Assembly: GCF_000191065.1 (NCBI RefSeq)
Contig: NZ_GL872283.1
Location: 148,726 to 212,725, forward strand
Source of the DNA: Prevotella multiformis DSM 16608
GTDB lineage: Bacteria > Bacteroidota > Bacteroidia > Bacteroidales > Bacteroidaceae
Direction of reading: 5' to 3'
Length of the DNA stretch: 64,000 bases
In this document: in pieces, positions 8,460 to 18,814 of the stretch
How positions within the stretch are numbered: position 1 is the first letter of the stretch
How the letters are laid out: every line of letters starts with the position of its first letter
The notes under the pieces: generated by a model
Told to the model about the DNA's origin: nothing
The model's input: only the letters and a program-made list of their open reading frames with translations
Databases searched by the model: none
Program-made: the position numbers and the translations under genes

Positions 8460-8993
8460 CAGCTTACACAACTGATCGGACATCCCTCTCCAAAGTACGT
8501 CCCAACACCTATAAGACATAGTCCAAAACACACTTCCCGCTGCGGACCACCTATTATCGACCTATCCACTTCCGATACTTACGATTCCGAAAAATCCTTA
8601 CACAAAGTATCGTCAGAATCCCCTGGAAACAAGATAAAGCCCCCCCAAAACATCATGATCAACAAACTACGAATCAACAAGTTACGATATACGATAACAA
8701 GAGGTGCTTAGTCAGACCTCAATTAAGCCTTACTTAGCCATCAACAAAGCACCTATTGAGAGGCAATTAAGGCTTGAATGAACAGCAATCAGGCACCGGC
8801 AGGACTTGGAAGATAAAATATTACGACAAAACAAACCGCTTATGCACGTCTATTCCACTCCTTTGAAAGAAGACAATAAGTTATAAGAGAACAGGCTTCC
8901 AAGTTTCGTAAACAGGATTGCACTGTATCCTGCCGCTCCAGAATACTGCCCGGAACGGGAAGAATCAGGAAACACACAACCGCCTGAAAAAAT

Positions 8994-9030
8994 AAAAAAA
9001 ACTTCATGGCAAGGGAAAATCACCATGAAG
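8994..9030 (-). terminator. Rho-independent terminator of the polyprenyl synthase gene
   Basis: On the minus strand CTTCATGG...CCATGAAG (9023-9030 with 9002-9009) forms an 8-bp stem followed directly by eight T residues (plus-strand A-run 8994-9001). It lies about 85 bp after the stop at 9114. Confidence 0.8.
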
Positions 9031-9113
9031 ATAGCCCGACCCTACCGTTACAGATACCGACAGGAAAACCGGAAAAATAGAAAAAAGACTTCAATCAGCA
9101 CACCGGCCAACAG

Positions 9114-10094
9114 TCATTTCTCCCTCTTAATTACATAATCAAGATAAGACCGGAGCGAAGTACGGATGCTTTCATCCTTCACGTATCTGTCAAGGAAAGT
9201 CTGTGCTTCAGCATGGAAATCCCACATACGGCGTTCTGCGTATTCTATTCCACCACTCTTCTTGGCAAAAGCAACCAGCCTGCCGATTTCCTCACGTGTC
9301 ACATCGTGCGCCTTTACCTTATTCGCCAAAGCGAGCATCTCATCATTTTTTGCCGAATTCAACGCATAAATAACAGGAAGCGTGAGCTTTCCCTCTGCCA
9401 GGTCATTCCCTGTAGGCTTGCCGATATTCGTTTCAGAGTCATAATAGTCGAAGATGTCATCGCGGATCTGGAACACAATTCCGAGATTCTTTCCGAAACA
9501 TCTTGCCGCATCGACTTCCTCTTCAGAGGCACCGGCAGACACTGCCCCGATTGCAGCACACGCTTCAAAAAGTGCGGCGGTCTTGCGTTCGATTATCCTG
9601 TAATAAGCTTCTTCCGTGATATCCTTACGCTGGATATTCGACAGTTGCAGAATCTCCCCATCACTCAATGTCTGCCCCAGCCCCGCCAATCTGCGGACAA
9701 TAGCCTCAGAATGTGTGTGACTAACATACAGCAAGGCCGTAGAGAGCACGTAATCACCCACCAGAACGGCAACCTTGTTGTCGTAGTCGGCATTGACACT
9801 CGCCTGCCCTCTCCGCTCAGCAGACTCATCAACGACATCATCGTGAACAAGTGAAGCCGTATGCAAAAGCTCCAGTCCCACAGCAGCGTGCAGTGTTGCT
9901 TCAGAAACCTTACCAAAGTTCTTTGCTATCAGGAGGATAAGGATGGGGCGCATCCGTTTGCCGGCTCGCTGGCGGATATGGTTCAAAACCGTCTGCAACA
10001 AACCGTCTTCGTGGTCGAGAGCATGATTAAAAAGGTCGATGAAATCGCCCAGTTCTGCCTCTATAGGCCGTTTTATTAGAGAAAGGGTATCCAT
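9114..10094 (-). CDS. Long-chain polyprenyl diphosphate synthase
   Basis: This 326-residue trans-prenyltransferase condenses isopentenyl diphosphate onto an allylic primer; in this phylum such enzymes make the side chain of menaquinone. The first aspartate motif is DDVVD at 85-89 (SLVHDDVVDES) and the second is QIRDDIFDYYD at about 210; GKRMRP near residue 45 binds pyrophosphate. The start is ATG 10092-10094 (MDTLSLIKRP); an in-frame ATG at 10127 is upstream of the promoter. It diverges from polA across 93 bp and has its own terminator. Chain length cannot be judged by eye. Confidence 0.92.
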   Translation of the reverse strand: MDTLSLIKRPIEAELGDFIDLFNHALDHEDGLLQTVLNHIRQRAGKRMRPILILLIAKNFGKVSEATLHAAVGLELLHTASLVHDDVVDESAERRGQASVNADYDNKVAVLVGDYVLSTALLYVSHTHSEAIVRRLAGLGQTLSDGEILQLSNIQRKDITEEAYYRIIERKTAALFEACAAIGAVSAGASEEEVDAARCFGKNLGIVFQIRDDIFDYYDSETNIGKPTGNDLAEGKLTLPVIYALNSAKNDEMLALANKVKAHDVTREEIGRLVAFAKKSGGIEYAERRMWDFHAEAQTFLDRYVKDESIRTSLRSYLDYVIKREK

Positions 10095-10114
10095 TATAGA
10101 CTTGAAATTTGATA

Positions 10115-10122
10115 CAAAATTA
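10115..10122 (-). promoter_or_regulatory. -7 element TAATTTTG of the polyprenyl synthase gene
   Basis: TAATTTTG on the minus strand lies 20 bp before the ATG at 10094 and excludes the upstream ATG at 10127. On the other strand polA has only a poorer match, TAATTTTA, near 10156. Confidence 0.55.
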
Positions 10123-10187
10123 CGCATTTTGTCGGAGATTATGGAAGAAAATTAGTAATTTTACAGCTAAAATAAGCAGAATCCATT

Positions 10188-12950
10188 ATGGCAAAACTCT
10201 TCCTTCTCGATGCATATGCGCTCATCTACCGTTCGTACTATGCATTCCTCAAAAGCCCCCGCATCAATTCCAAAGGACTGAACACATCAGCCGTCATGGG
10301 CTTTTGCAACACATTGAACGAAGTGCTGACCAAAGAGAAACCTACCCACATCGGCGTAGCTTTCGACCATGGAAAGACCTTCCGCCACGAAGCGTTCCCG
10401 GACTACAAAGCACAACGCGAGGAGACGCCGGAAGACATCAGACAGTCAGTTCCCATCATCAAGCAGATTCTCGAAGCCATGCACATCCCTATCCTGCAGG
10501 CAGACGGTTTCGAGGCAGACGATGTCATCGGCACGGTAGCCACCCGGTTCGGTGCCGATGGAATCGATACTTTTATGCTCACCCCCGACAAAGACTACGG
10601 CCAGCTGATCAGGCCGAATGTCCATATGTACCGCCCCCGGCATGGCGGCGGCTACGAGACGCTCGGTGAAAAGGAGGTGGAAGCGAAATACGGCATATCC
10701 ACTCCCGCTCAGGTAATCGACCTCCTCGCACTGATGGGCGACTCGGCAGACAATTTCCCGGGCTGTCCCGGTGTCGGAGAGAAAACAGCTGCTAAACTGA
10801 TCAATCAGTTCGGTTCCATCGACAATATGCTCCAACATACGGATGAGATCAAAGGGAAACTGAGAGAGAAAGTAGAACATGCCAAGGACGACATCAGAAT
10901 GTCGAAATACCTCGCTACGATCCGCACGGATGTCCCGATAAAAATTGAACTGGAGGAACTCAAAGTCGAGAAGGCAGACGAGAACAGATTGCGGGAACTG
11001 TTTGAGGAATTAGAATTCAAGACGCTCATCAACAAGTTTCTTAACAAAAGTGAAGCAAAGCAAAAAAACACAGAAAAACAGTTGGATCTCTTTGCGGAAA
11101 ATACGTCCGGCAGGGCAGAAACACCGGAAAAAGCGAATTACAAGACACTTAAAACGACACCGCACGAATACAAACTCATTGGTAATGAGGATGAAATGCA
11201 ACGGATATGTGACTTTTTCATGACAAAAGGTTTTGTCAGTTTAGACACAGAGACCACTTCTACAGATGCGATCAGCGCAGAACTGGTGGGTCTGAGCTTC
11301 TCCGTAGAAGAGAACAGGGCATTTTACGTCGCCATCCCCGCCGACCGTCAGGAAGCCACAAGAATCGTCGGAATCTTCAAACCGCTATATGAGAACGAAC
11401 AGATATTGAAGATCGGACAGAATATCAAATACGACTACGAAGTACTGAGCCACTATGGCGTAACCTTACAGGGAAAGATGTTCGACACGATGATCGCCCA
11501 CTACCTCATCCAGCCGGAACTCCATCACAACATGGATTATATGGCAGAAACGCTGCTCGGCTACCGAACCATCCACATCGAGGAACTTCTCGGTCCTAAA
11601 GGGAAGAAACAGAGGAATATGCGCGACCTCTCCCCTACCGACATATATGAATATGCAGCAGAGGATGCCGACATCACCCTGCGCCTGAAGCACGTACTGG
11701 AACCGCATCTGAAAGAACTGGGCTTGGAAGAACTCTTCTGGAACATCGAGATGCCACTCGTCCGGGTACTTGCCGACATGGAACTGAACGGTGTCTGCCT
11801 GGATACAGAAGCCCTGCAGGAAACGTCAAGAATATTCACCGACCGCATGAAGCAGTATGAACAGGAAATATACAAGGAAGCCGGTGAGACATTCAACATC
11901 GGAAGTCCGAAACAAGTAGGCGACATCCTCTTCGGCAAGCTGCAGATCATGGACAAACCCAAGAAGACCAAGACCGGCCAATACGTCACGAGTGAAGAAG
12001 TCCTGCAAAGCCTTGAAGCCAAGCATCCTGTCGTACGTAACATCCTCAATTACAGAGGGATGAAAAAGCTGCTCAGCACCTATATCGATGCACTCCCGAA
12101 GCTGATCAACCCACGCACAGGGCATATTCACACATCGTTCAATCAGGCGCAGACTTCAACCGGCCGTCTCTCCTCAAGCGACCCTAACCTGCAGAACATC
12201 CCTGTGCGCACCGATGACGGCAAGGAGATACGCAAGTGCTTCATACCGGAAGACGGCTGTCTGTTCTTTTCAGCAGACTACAGTCAGATAGAGCTGCGCA
12301 TCATGGCACATCTGTCAGGCGACGAGAACATGATGGAAGCATTCCGCGAAGGACACGACATCCACCGTGCAACAGCGGCGAAGATATGGCACGAAGACAT
12401 CGAAAAGGTGACGGATGCCCAGCGGAAAAAGGCCAAACAGGCCAATTTCGGCATCATATACGGCATTACGACCTATGGTCTTGCACAGCGCATGGGCATC
12501 CCGAACAGCGAGGCGAGAGAGCTGATACAGGACTATTTCCACACTTTCCCGAAGGTGAAAGCCTACATGGAACAGGCGAAAGAGACGGCAAGAGCCAAAG
12601 GATATGCCGAGACCCTCTTCCATCGCCGGCGTTACCTGCCCGATATCAACAGCCGCAACGCCACCGTACGCGGCTTCGCAGAGCGCAATGCCATCAATGC
12701 GCCGATACAGGGGACAGAGGCCGACATCATCAAAGTGGCGATGGTTCGTATCTGGAAACGGTTCAAGGAGGAAGGCATCCGCTCGAAAATGATTCTGCAG
12801 GTACACGACGAGCTTAACTTCTCGGTCTACCCGGAAGAGCGGGAACAGGTGGAACGGATTGTCATCGAGGAAATGCAGCACGCCTGCCAACTGAACGTTC
12901 CGCTGACAGCCGATGCCGGATGGGGCAGCAATTGGCTGGAGGCACATTAA
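10188..12950 (+). CDS. polA: DNA polymerase I
   Basis: PolA fills repair gaps and removes RNA primers. All three domains are present in 920 residues: the 5'-3' nuclease (MAKLFLLDAYALIYRSYYAF, QADGFEADDVIGT, GDSADNFPGCPGVGEKTA), a 3'-5' exonuclease whose first acidic motif D353-T-E355 (SLDTETTS) is intact, so proofreading is likely active, and the polymerase with motif A at D697 (ADYSQIELR) and motif C H873-D874 (QVHDEL). The finger helix appears as RKKAKQANFGIIYG. Length is normal. It diverges from the polyprenyl synthase gene and is followed by 1 kb without genes. Confidence 0.97.
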   Translation: MAKLFLLDAYALIYRSYYAFLKSPRINSKGLNTSAVMGFCNTLNEVLTKEKPTHIGVAFDHGKTFRHEAFPDYKAQREETPEDIRQSVPIIKQILEAMHIPILQADGFEADDVIGTVATRFGADGIDTFMLTPDKDYGQLIRPNVHMYRPRHGGGYETLGEKEVEAKYGISTPAQVIDLLALMGDSADNFPGCPGVGEKTAAKLINQFGSIDNMLQHTDEIKGKLREKVEHAKDDIRMSKYLATIRTDVPIKIELEELKVEKADENRLRELFEELEFKTLINKFLNKSEAKQKNTEKQLDLFAENTSGRAETPEKANYKTLKTTPHEYKLIGNEDEMQRICDFFMTKGFVSLDTETTSTDAISAELVGLSFSVEENRAFYVAIPADRQEATRIVGIFKPLYENEQILKIGQNIKYDYEVLSHYGVTLQGKMFDTMIAHYLIQPELHHNMDYMAETLLGYRTIHIEELLGPKGKKQRNMRDLSPTDIYEYAAEDADITLRLKHVLEPHLKELGLEELFWNIEMPLVRVLADMELNGVCLDTEALQETSRIFTDRMKQYEQEIYKEAGETFNIGSPKQVGDILFGKLQIMDKPKKTKTGQYVTSEEVLQSLEAKHPVVRNILNYRGMKKLLSTYIDALPKLINPRTGHIHTSFNQAQTSTGRLSSSDPNLQNIPVRTDDGKEIRKCFIPEDGCLFFSADYSQIELRIMAHLSGDENMMEAFREGHDIHRATAAKIWHEDIEKVTDAQRKKAKQANFGIIYGITTYGLAQRMGIPNSEARELIQDYFHTFPKVKAYMEQAKETARAKGYAETLFHRRRYLPDINSRNATVRGFAERNAINAPIQGTEADIIKVAMVRIWKRFKEEGIRSKMILQVHDELNFSVYPEEREQVERIVIEEMQHACQLNVPLTADAGWGSNWLEAH

Positions 12951-13299
12951 ACTGCTTACAGCATCGGAAAAGCCTCCATCAAAACTTCGGAAAAGACCGG
13001 ACCGACGAAGCCCGGAGGCCTTTGCAAGGAACATGAAAAGAATTGGAGGTATCTCATTTATAATCTACAATAAAACTATTTATAGACTATAAATAGAAAA
13101 CAAATATCAGAAATCCGGCTGCCTCATCGCAAAAGAAAGGGCAGAATCCTGTAACGGAAACAGGTTGTTATTTTCAAAGACACCGGCTCTTTCAAGCCCT
13201 CGAATCCCTTCGCCTGCCGACAAGACCTCCGCTATTCGGACAGACGAAGGGAGTATCTTTCCAACCTTAATTCCGCCAACAAAGACAGCGACAAGAATT

Positions 13300-13637
13300 G
13301 CTGTCCGGTAAACATTTACTGTACAGATCTGACACCCGCCTCCTGCTTGTATGTATCATGTTGACAAGAACGGACCGGGCCACCGTCTCCCGCCGGCGTG
13401 CCGATGCCCGTCACCAATGGTGCCAGAGGTGAACACCAACCGTGTCGGGCGTTCGCACGCATACAATATGCCGTCGGAATGAGAGCGACCTGTCGTGAAA
13501 GAAGCGTTTTTCTACCAAAGGCCAGCCTAAGCCGGCAGACGAAATAAGAGACTGCCATTCCCCAAAACAATGACGAATGGCCTGTTAATTGGAATTTACG
13601 CATGGAGAGCAATGACGGCGAAGGTTTACCGGACAGC
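13300..13637 (+). mobile_element. MITE-like element with GCTGTCCGGTAAAC ends, copy A
   Basis: GCTGTCCGGTAAAC (13300-13313) and its perfect reverse complement (13624-13637) bound 338 bp without a coding gene. A co-linear, diverged copy lies at 40649-40961. Shared blocks include GATGCCCG, AACACCA, CGCACGC and CATGGA in the same order. No clear target duplication is visible. Confidence 0.6.
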
Positions 13638-13925
13638 AGTCATAGAAACATATCTCGTACCATGACTATCCGCTGTCCCCCACTACGCAAACAACAGGAA
13701 CGCATCCAGTAAAGGGATGGTACGAAGTCTGCGACAGGCGATAAAACAAACTAACAAATATATTAAAATAATCTATTTTACAAAGCACCCTCTGTTGTTC
13801 CTATATCATTCCCATGAATGATCAGGCAGACTTCATCTCGGAAAGCCACCAGCAAGATCCCGCTTTCTGCCTTGTTTCCAGTTTATAAATCCAACAGAAA
13901 CGAAGCGGTTTACGGAAACTTTTTG

Positions 13926-13933
13926 TAAATTTG
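13926..13933 (+). promoter_or_regulatory. -7 element TAAATTTG of leuS
   Basis: TAAATTTG followed by CA lies 26 bp before the leuS ATG. No clear -33 TTTG is seen. Confidence 0.55.
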
Positions 13934-13959
13934 CACATCAGTTATAATAAGAAACGAGA

Positions 13960-16881
13960 ATGGAATACAACTTCAGAGACATCGAGAAGAAATGGCAGCG
14001 GAAGTGGGTTGAGGACAAGACCTACAGAGTTGTTGAAGACGAGAACAAGCAGAAGTTCTACGTGCTCAACATGTTCCCCTACCCTTCGGGAGCAGGGCTG
14101 CACGTCGGACACCCGCTGGGATATATTGCAAGCGACATCTATGCCCGCTACAAGCGGCTCAAAGGCTTCAACGTCCTGAACCCTATGGGGTATGATGCCT
14201 ATGGACTCCCGGCCGAGCAGTATGCCATCCAGACGGGACAGCACCCTGAAGTTACCACCCAGAAAAACATCGCCCGATACCGGGAGCAGCTGGACAAGAT
14301 CGGCTTCTCGTTCGACTGGGACCGAGAGGTACGGACGTGCGACCCGCATTATTACCACTGGACGCAGTGGGCTTTCGAGCGGATGTTCAATTCCTATTAT
14401 GACTACACACGGCAGAAAGCGCTGCCCATCACAGAACTGATCCGCCACTTCGAGGAAGAAGGGACACTCGAACTCCATGCAGCACAGAGCGAAGAGCTGA
14501 TGTTCTCGGCCAACGACTGGAAGAGCATGGACGAGCAGGAGCAGCAGAAGACGCTGATGAACTACCGCATCGCCTATCTGGGCGAGACGATGGTGAACTG
14601 GTGTCCGGGGCTCGGCACGGTGCTGGCCAACGACGAGGTGGTCAATGGTGTGAGCGAGCGCGGGGGCTACCCTGTCGTACAGAAGCTGATGAAGCAGTGG
14701 TGTCTCCGTGTATCGGCCTATGCGCAGCGACTGCTGGACGGACTGGAAAAGATCGACTGGTCCGACTCCATCAAGGAGACACAGAAGAACTGGATAGGAC
14801 GCTCTGAAGGAACGGAAGTGGAGTTCAAGAGCCTCACCCCCAGGCACGCCTCTCAAGGCAATGGAGACGATATGCAGGAAGGACATTTCACCATCTTCAC
14901 AACCCGCGCAGACACCATGTTCGGCGTTTCCTTCATGGTGCTTGCACCGGAATCGGAGCTTGTCAGCGAACTGACATCAGACGAGCAGAAAGCCGAAGTG
15001 GAACAGTATCTGGCCTATGTGAAGAAGCGCACGGAGCTGGAACGTATGTCCGACCGCAAGGTGACAGGCGTCTTCTCGGGTTCTTACGCCATCAACCCGT
15101 TCACTGGCGAGCAGATTCCCATCTGGATTTCAGAGTATGTCCTGGCGGGCTACGGCACAGGAGCCATCATGGCCGTACCGGCCCACGACAGCCGCGACTA
15201 TGCCTTTGCCAAGCACTTCGACCTGCCGATCATCCCGCTGATCGAGGGTGCTGATGTATCGGAGGAGAGTTTCGATGCAAAGGAAGGCATCGTGACCAAC
15301 TCCCCTGCCCCGGGCAAGGAGAGTCTGGACGGCTTCTCGCTGAACGGACTGACCGTCAAGGAGGCGATAGCCCGTACGAAGCAGTTTGTCACCGAGAAAG
15401 GCATCGGCCGTGTGAAGATTAACTACCGGCTGCGCGATGCCATCTTCTCCCGCCAGCGTTACTGGGGCGAACCGTTCCCCGTCTACTACAAGCAGGGAAT
15501 GCCCTACATGGTGCCCGAGGAGTGCCTGCCGCTGGAGCTGCCGGAGATTGACAAGTACGAGCCTACGGAGACCGGCGAGCCGCCATTGGGCCGCGCGAAG
15601 GTGTGGGCATGGGACGAAGCAGAGCGCAAGGTCGTCGACAAGTCACTGGTTGACGGCAGCACGGTCTTCCCCCTGGAGCTGAACACGATGCCGGGCTTTG
15701 CAGGCAGTTCGGCCTATTATCTCCGTTACATGGATCCGCACAATGACGAGGCACTCGTGGGCGGGAAAGCCGATGAATACTGGCAGAATGTCGACCTCTA
15801 TGTCGGCGGTACGGAGCATGCGACCGGTCACCTGATTTACAGCCGGTTCTGGAACAAGTTCCTCTACGACCTCGGTTGCAGCTGCAAGGAAGAACCCTAC
15901 GAGAAGCTGGTCAACCAGGGAATGATTCAGGGACGCTCCAACTTCGTCTACCGTGTCAATTCCGACGACCATTCCAAGGCTCCGGTCTTCGTCAGCCTGG
16001 GACAGAAAGACAAGTATGATACCACCCCCATCCACGTCGATGTGAACATCGTCCATGCCGACGTACTGGATATTGCAGCTTTCAAGGCATGGCGTCCGGA
16101 GTACCACAACGCCGAATTCATCTTCGAGGACGGCACCCGTTCAGCAGAATCCACCGCCGACCGCCCCACTCCAGCTGCCGTCTACAAATGCGGATGGGCT
16201 ATCGAGAAGATGTCAAAGTCCATGTTCAACGTCGTCAATCCGGACGACATCGTCGAGCAGTACGGTGCCGACACGCTGCGTCTGTACGAGATGTTCCTCG
16301 GTCCTGTAGAGGCAAGCAAGCCCTGGGACACGAACGGCATCGACGGCTGTTTCCGCTTCCTCAAGAAGTTCTGGAAGCTCTACCAACAGGAACTCGACGG
16401 CGGAAAGCCGTCAAAGGAGTCGCTCAAGAGCGTCCACAGGCTCATCAAGAAAGTGACCGGCGACATCGAACAGTTCTCTTACAACACGGCCATCTCGGCT
16501 TTCATGATCTGCGTGAACGAACTCGGACAGCAGAAGTGCGCCAGCCGTGAACTGCTGAAGAAGATGATCGTCCTCATCGCACCGTTCGCACCCCACATGG
16601 CCGAAGAGCTGTGGGAGCAGCTGGGCGGCGAGACGAAGAGTGTCTGCGATGCCGCATGGCCGGCGTGGGACGAGACTTACCTCGTGGAGAACGAGGTGCA
16701 GCTTACCGTCTCCTTCAACGGCAAGGCACGCTTCCAGATGACCTTCCCGGCTGATGCCGCACGGGAAGACATCGAGAAGACGGCTCTGGCCGACGAGCGG
16801 AGCCGCCACTACATCGACGGCAAGACCATCGTGAAAGTCATCGTCGTGCCGAAGAAGATCGTCAACATCGTCTGCAAATAA
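13960..16881 (+). CDS. leuS: Leucyl-tRNA synthetase
   Basis: LeuRS charges tRNA-Leu in the cytosol. In 973 residues the class I signatures are HVGH at 48-51 ([20 protein letters not shown]) and KMSKS at 750-754 ([13 protein letters not shown]). The CP1 editing domain is present with the threonine-rich [13 protein letters not shown] and a [19 protein letters not shown] block. A bacterial-type C-terminal domain ends the protein. It is somewhat longer than E. coli LeuRS (860), as is usual in this phylum. A promoter lies 26 bp upstream, and a hairpin in the 95-bp spacer separates it from the YitT-type gene. Confidence 0.97.
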   Translation: MEYNFRDIEKKWQRKWVEDKTYRVVEDENKQKFYVLNMFPYPSGAGLHVGHPLGYIASDIYARYKRLKGFNVLNPMGYDAYGLPAEQYAIQTGQHPEVTTQKNIARYREQLDKIGFSFDWDREVRTCDPHYYHWTQWAFERMFNSYYDYTRQKALPITELIRHFEEEGTLELHAAQSEELMFSANDWKSMDEQEQQKTLMNYRIAYLGETMVNWCPGLGTVLANDEVVNGVSERGGYPVVQKLMKQWCLRVSAYAQRLLDGLEKIDWSDSIKETQKNWIGRSEGTEVEFKSLTPRHASQGNGDDMQEGHFTIFTTRADTMFGVSFMVLAPESELVSELTSDEQKAEVEQYLAYVKKRTELERMSDRKVTGVFSGSYAINPFTGEQIPIWISEYVLAGYGTGAIMAVPAHDSRDYAFAKHFDLPIIPLIEGADVSEESFDAKEGIVTNSPAPGKESLDGFSLNGLTVKEAIARTKQFVTEKGIGRVKINYRLRDAIFSRQRYWGEPFPVYYKQGMPYMVPEECLPLELPEIDKYEPTETGEPPLGRAKVWAWDEAERKVVDKSLVDGSTVFPLELNTMPGFAGSSAYYLRYMDPHNDEALVGGKADEYWQNVDLYVGGTEHATGHLIYSRFWNKFLYDLGCSCKEEPYEKLVNQGMIQGRSNFVYRVNSDDHSKAPVFVSLGQKDKYDTTPIHVDVNIVHADVLDIAAFKAWRPEYHNAEFIFEDGTRSAESTADRPTPAAVYKCGWAIEKMSKSMFNVVNPDDIVEQYGADTLRLYEMFLGPVEASKPWDTNGIDGCFRFLKKFWKLYQQELDGGKPSKESLKSVHRLIKKVTGDIEQFSYNTAISAFMICVNELGQQKCASRELLKKMIVLIAPFAPHMAEELWEQLGGETKSVCDAAWPAWDETYLVENEVQLTVSFNGKARFQMTFPADAAREDIEKTALADERSRHYIDGKTIVKVIVVPKKIVNIVCK

Positions 16882-16904
16882 GTATTCCCGAGAAACAACG
16901 GGCG

Positions 16905-16952
16905 GGCGTATCAAGGTGACAGGAGACAGACCTGCGCTCCCTCTGATACGCC
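16905..16952 (+). terminator. Hairpin between leuS and the YitT-family gene
   Basis: GGCGTATCA (16905-16913) and TGATACGCC (16944-16952) form a 9-bp stem around a 30-base loop that itself can pair (AGG...CCT). No T-run follows, so it may be a processing or attenuating structure. Confidence 0.45.
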
Positions 16953-16976
16953 TCCCATTCCCACAAATGAAGACCT

Positions 16977-17963
16977 ATGACTATTAATCAACAACTCATC
17001 CGCTCTGAAGCCAGAGATTATTTCTTTCTGACAATAGGCCTGCTTCTCTATGCAGCAGCCTTCACCGTCTTTCTTATGCCTTACGAAATCGTGACCGGCG
17101 GAGTGACGGGTATGTCTGCTGTGATCTACTATGCGACAGGCTTCAAGATCCAGAACACCTATATCATCATCAACGTATCGTTGCTGATCGTCGCTCTGAA
17201 GATCCTGGGATTCAAGTTCCTGATGAAGACCATCTATGCCATCTTCGCCCTTTATTTCATGCTGATTTTCGCACAGGACCTGATGCCCAGGGATGCAAAC
17301 GGGGACTTTGTGAAGATGCTCGGCGAGGGACAGGACTTCATGTCGCTGATCATCGGCTGCAGCCTTACCGGTACCGGACTGGCCATCGTCTTCCTCAACA
17401 ACGGCAGCACGGGCGGTACGGACATCATTGCAGCCTGCGTCAACAAGTACCGGGACATCTCCCTCGGACAGGTTCTGATGGGAGTCGATGTCCTCATCGT
17501 CGGCAGCTGTCTGTTCTTCCCCCAGTTCGGTGACATCATGGAACGGCTGCACAAGATGGTTTTCGGCTACTGTACGATGTTCATCGAGTGCTTCATGCTG
17601 GACCACGTGATGAATATGCGGCGGGAGTCGGTACAGTTCATGATCTTCTCCTGGAAACACGAGGAGATTGCCAAGGCCATTGTCGACGAGACGGAACACG
17701 CCCTGACCATCCTCGACGGTCACGGCTGGTACACAGGCAATGACATGAAGGTCATCTGCCTGCTGGCAAAACGCAACGAGAGCAAGACCATCTTCCGTAT
17801 CATCAAGATGGTCGACCCGACGGCCTTCGTCAGCCAGAGTTCGGTCATCGGCGTCTATGGCGAGGGCTTCGACCAGATAAAAATCAAGGCGAAGAAGGAG
17901 AAGAGAAAGCAGGAAAAGAAAATGGGCCAGGCCAGGGAAACCGCTGCCGATGAAAAGAAATAG
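16977..17963 (+). CDS. YitT family membrane protein (DUF161 + DUF2179)
   Basis: This 328-residue inner-membrane protein has about six hydrophobic helices in residues 15-215 (for example FFLTIGLLLYAAAFTVFL and MSLIIGCSLTGTGLAIVFL) with the family glycine patterns PYEIVTGGVTGMS and NNGSTGGTDIIA. A soluble C-terminal domain follows (about 220-310, KHEEIAKAIVDETEHALT ... DPTAFVSQSSVIGVYG), which fits the ligand-binding DUF2179. The tail is lysine-rich. The molecular function of the family is not established; no substrate is proposed. Confidence 0.9.
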   Translation: MTINQQLIRSEARDYFFLTIGLLLYAAAFTVFLMPYEIVTGGVTGMSAVIYYATGFKIQNTYIIINVSLLIVALKILGFKFLMKTIYAIFALYFMLIFAQDLMPRDANGDFVKMLGEGQDFMSLIIGCSLTGTGLAIVFLNNGSTGGTDIIAACVNKYRDISLGQVLMGVDVLIVGSCLFFPQFGDIMERLHKMVFGYCTMFIECFMLDHVMNMRRESVQFMIFSWKHEEIAKAIVDETEHALTILDGHGWYTGNDMKVICLLAKRNESKTIFRIIKMVDPTAFVSQSSVIGVYGEGFDQIKIKAKKEKRKQEKKMGQARETAADEKK

Positions 17964-18133
17964 AAACGCTGGAGAAGCCGTGTCCCAAACAGCGTAGCTA
18001 CAGGGACATAGGATCCGTGTAACCGCCGGCGGCAAGCCTTTGCGGAAACATGGGTTGTGTGTCTCTGTTGTATAGAACAGGCTCTGTGATGCTCAGGCAT
18101 GGATTTTTCAGGGCTTAAAAATGCTTCATGAAC

Positions 18134-18718
18134 ATGAAAATAGTATTTGCAACAAACAACAGGCACAAACTGGAAGAGATCAAGGAGATTCTTGGAAAAG
18201 ACTTCGAGATTGTCTCCCTGGCCGAGATCGGCTGTCATGAGGATATTCCCGAGACAGGACTGACACTGCAGGAGAACGCCCGCCAGAAGTCAACCTATGT
18301 CGTCGAGCATTACCGGCAGAACTGTTTTGCCGACGACACAGGGCTCGAAGTGGATGCGCTCGGCGGCGAACCCGGTGTCCGTTCGGCACGCTATGCCGAA
18401 GGAACCGACCACGACAGCGAGGCGAATATGCGCAAGCTGCTGTCGAAGATGGCAGGTGTGGAGAACCGGACGGCACGTTTCCGCACGGTCATCTCACTGA
18501 TAATCGACGGAGTGGAACATCAATTCGAAGGGCGTGTTGACGGACGTATTGCAACCGAGAAACACGGCTCGGAAGGATTCGGGTACGACCCGATCTTCAT
18601 TCCCGAGGGCTATGACAAGAGTTTTGCCGAGCTTGGAGAAGAGGTGAAGAACAAGATTTCCCACCGGGCAAGAGCCGTGAAGAAGCTGGCAGAACACCTG
18701 AGAAAGATAAAAGGGTAA
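18134..18718 (+). CDS. rdgB: Non-canonical purine NTP pyrophosphatase (RdgB/HAM1)
   Basis: The enzyme hydrolyses XTP, ITP and dITP to monophosphates, keeping deaminated purines out of nucleic acid. Family blocks are [15 protein letters not shown] at the start, the catalytic region [22 protein letters not shown], the substrate-binding [16 protein letters not shown], and the late [10 protein letters not shown]. The start could be 18128 (MNMK) or 18134 (MKIVF); the latter fits the family better. Length is 194 residues. An A-rich repeat follows the stop and separates it from the glycosyltransferase. Confidence 0.95.
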   Translation: MKIVFATNNRHKLEEIKEILGKDFEIVSLAEIGCHEDIPETGLTLQENARQKSTYVVEHYRQNCFADDTGLEVDALGGEPGVRSARYAEGTDHDSEANMRKLLSKMAGVENRTARFRTVISLIIDGVEHQFEGRVDGRIATEKHGSEGFGYDPIFIPEGYDKSFAELGEEVKNKISHRARAVKKLAEHLRKIKG

Positions 18719-18783
18719 AAAAGTAAAAAGGGAAAACAGGCCCTTTGAAAAGGAAAAGGGTAAAAAAGTAAAAAGGTAAAAAC
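18711..18783 (+). repeat. A-rich repeat of the GTAAAAAAGTAAAARGG family after rdgB
   Basis: Units such as AAAAGGGTAAAAAAGTAAAA occur twice around the palindrome-like CCCTTTGAAAAGG. The same family makes the 44-bp array at 51405-51715. It overlaps the last codons of rdgB. Confidence 0.7.
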
Positions 18784-18814
18784 GCTTCCTTGGAGAAGTG
18801 ACATAGTAGCTGAT

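Larger units (their letters stand above)
8241..9113. other. Gene-poor 873-bp spacer between deoC and the polyprenyl synthase gene
   Basis: I see no convincing protein gene. The stretch holds the deoC hairpin (8312-8339), an AT-rich block with ATAGACTATA (8439-8448), a -7 promoter element (8452-8459), a region that could fold as a pseudoknot (8703-8775) and the terminator of the minus-strand gene (8994-9030). The only open frame here (84 codons from a TTG at 8457) has no family-like sequence. Confidence 0.6.
12951..13959. other. Gene-poor 1-kb spacer between polA and leuS
   Basis: I see no protein gene. The stretch holds an AT-rich block with ATAGACTATA (13082-13091), the 338-bp inverted-repeat-bounded element at 13300-13637, an inverted repeat TCGTACCAT/ATGGTACGA (13655-13663 and 13717-13725), and the leuS promoter. 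Confidence 0.6.

Noticed and set aside
8457..8711. An 84-codon frame starting with TTG after deoC
   Set aside because: Composition is random-looking, it begins inside a -7 promoter element, and no family is recognised.
12951..13959. A replication origin in the gene-poor stretch
   Set aside because: AT-rich patches are short, and I found no cluster of TTATCCACA-type DnaA boxes and no dnaA gene.
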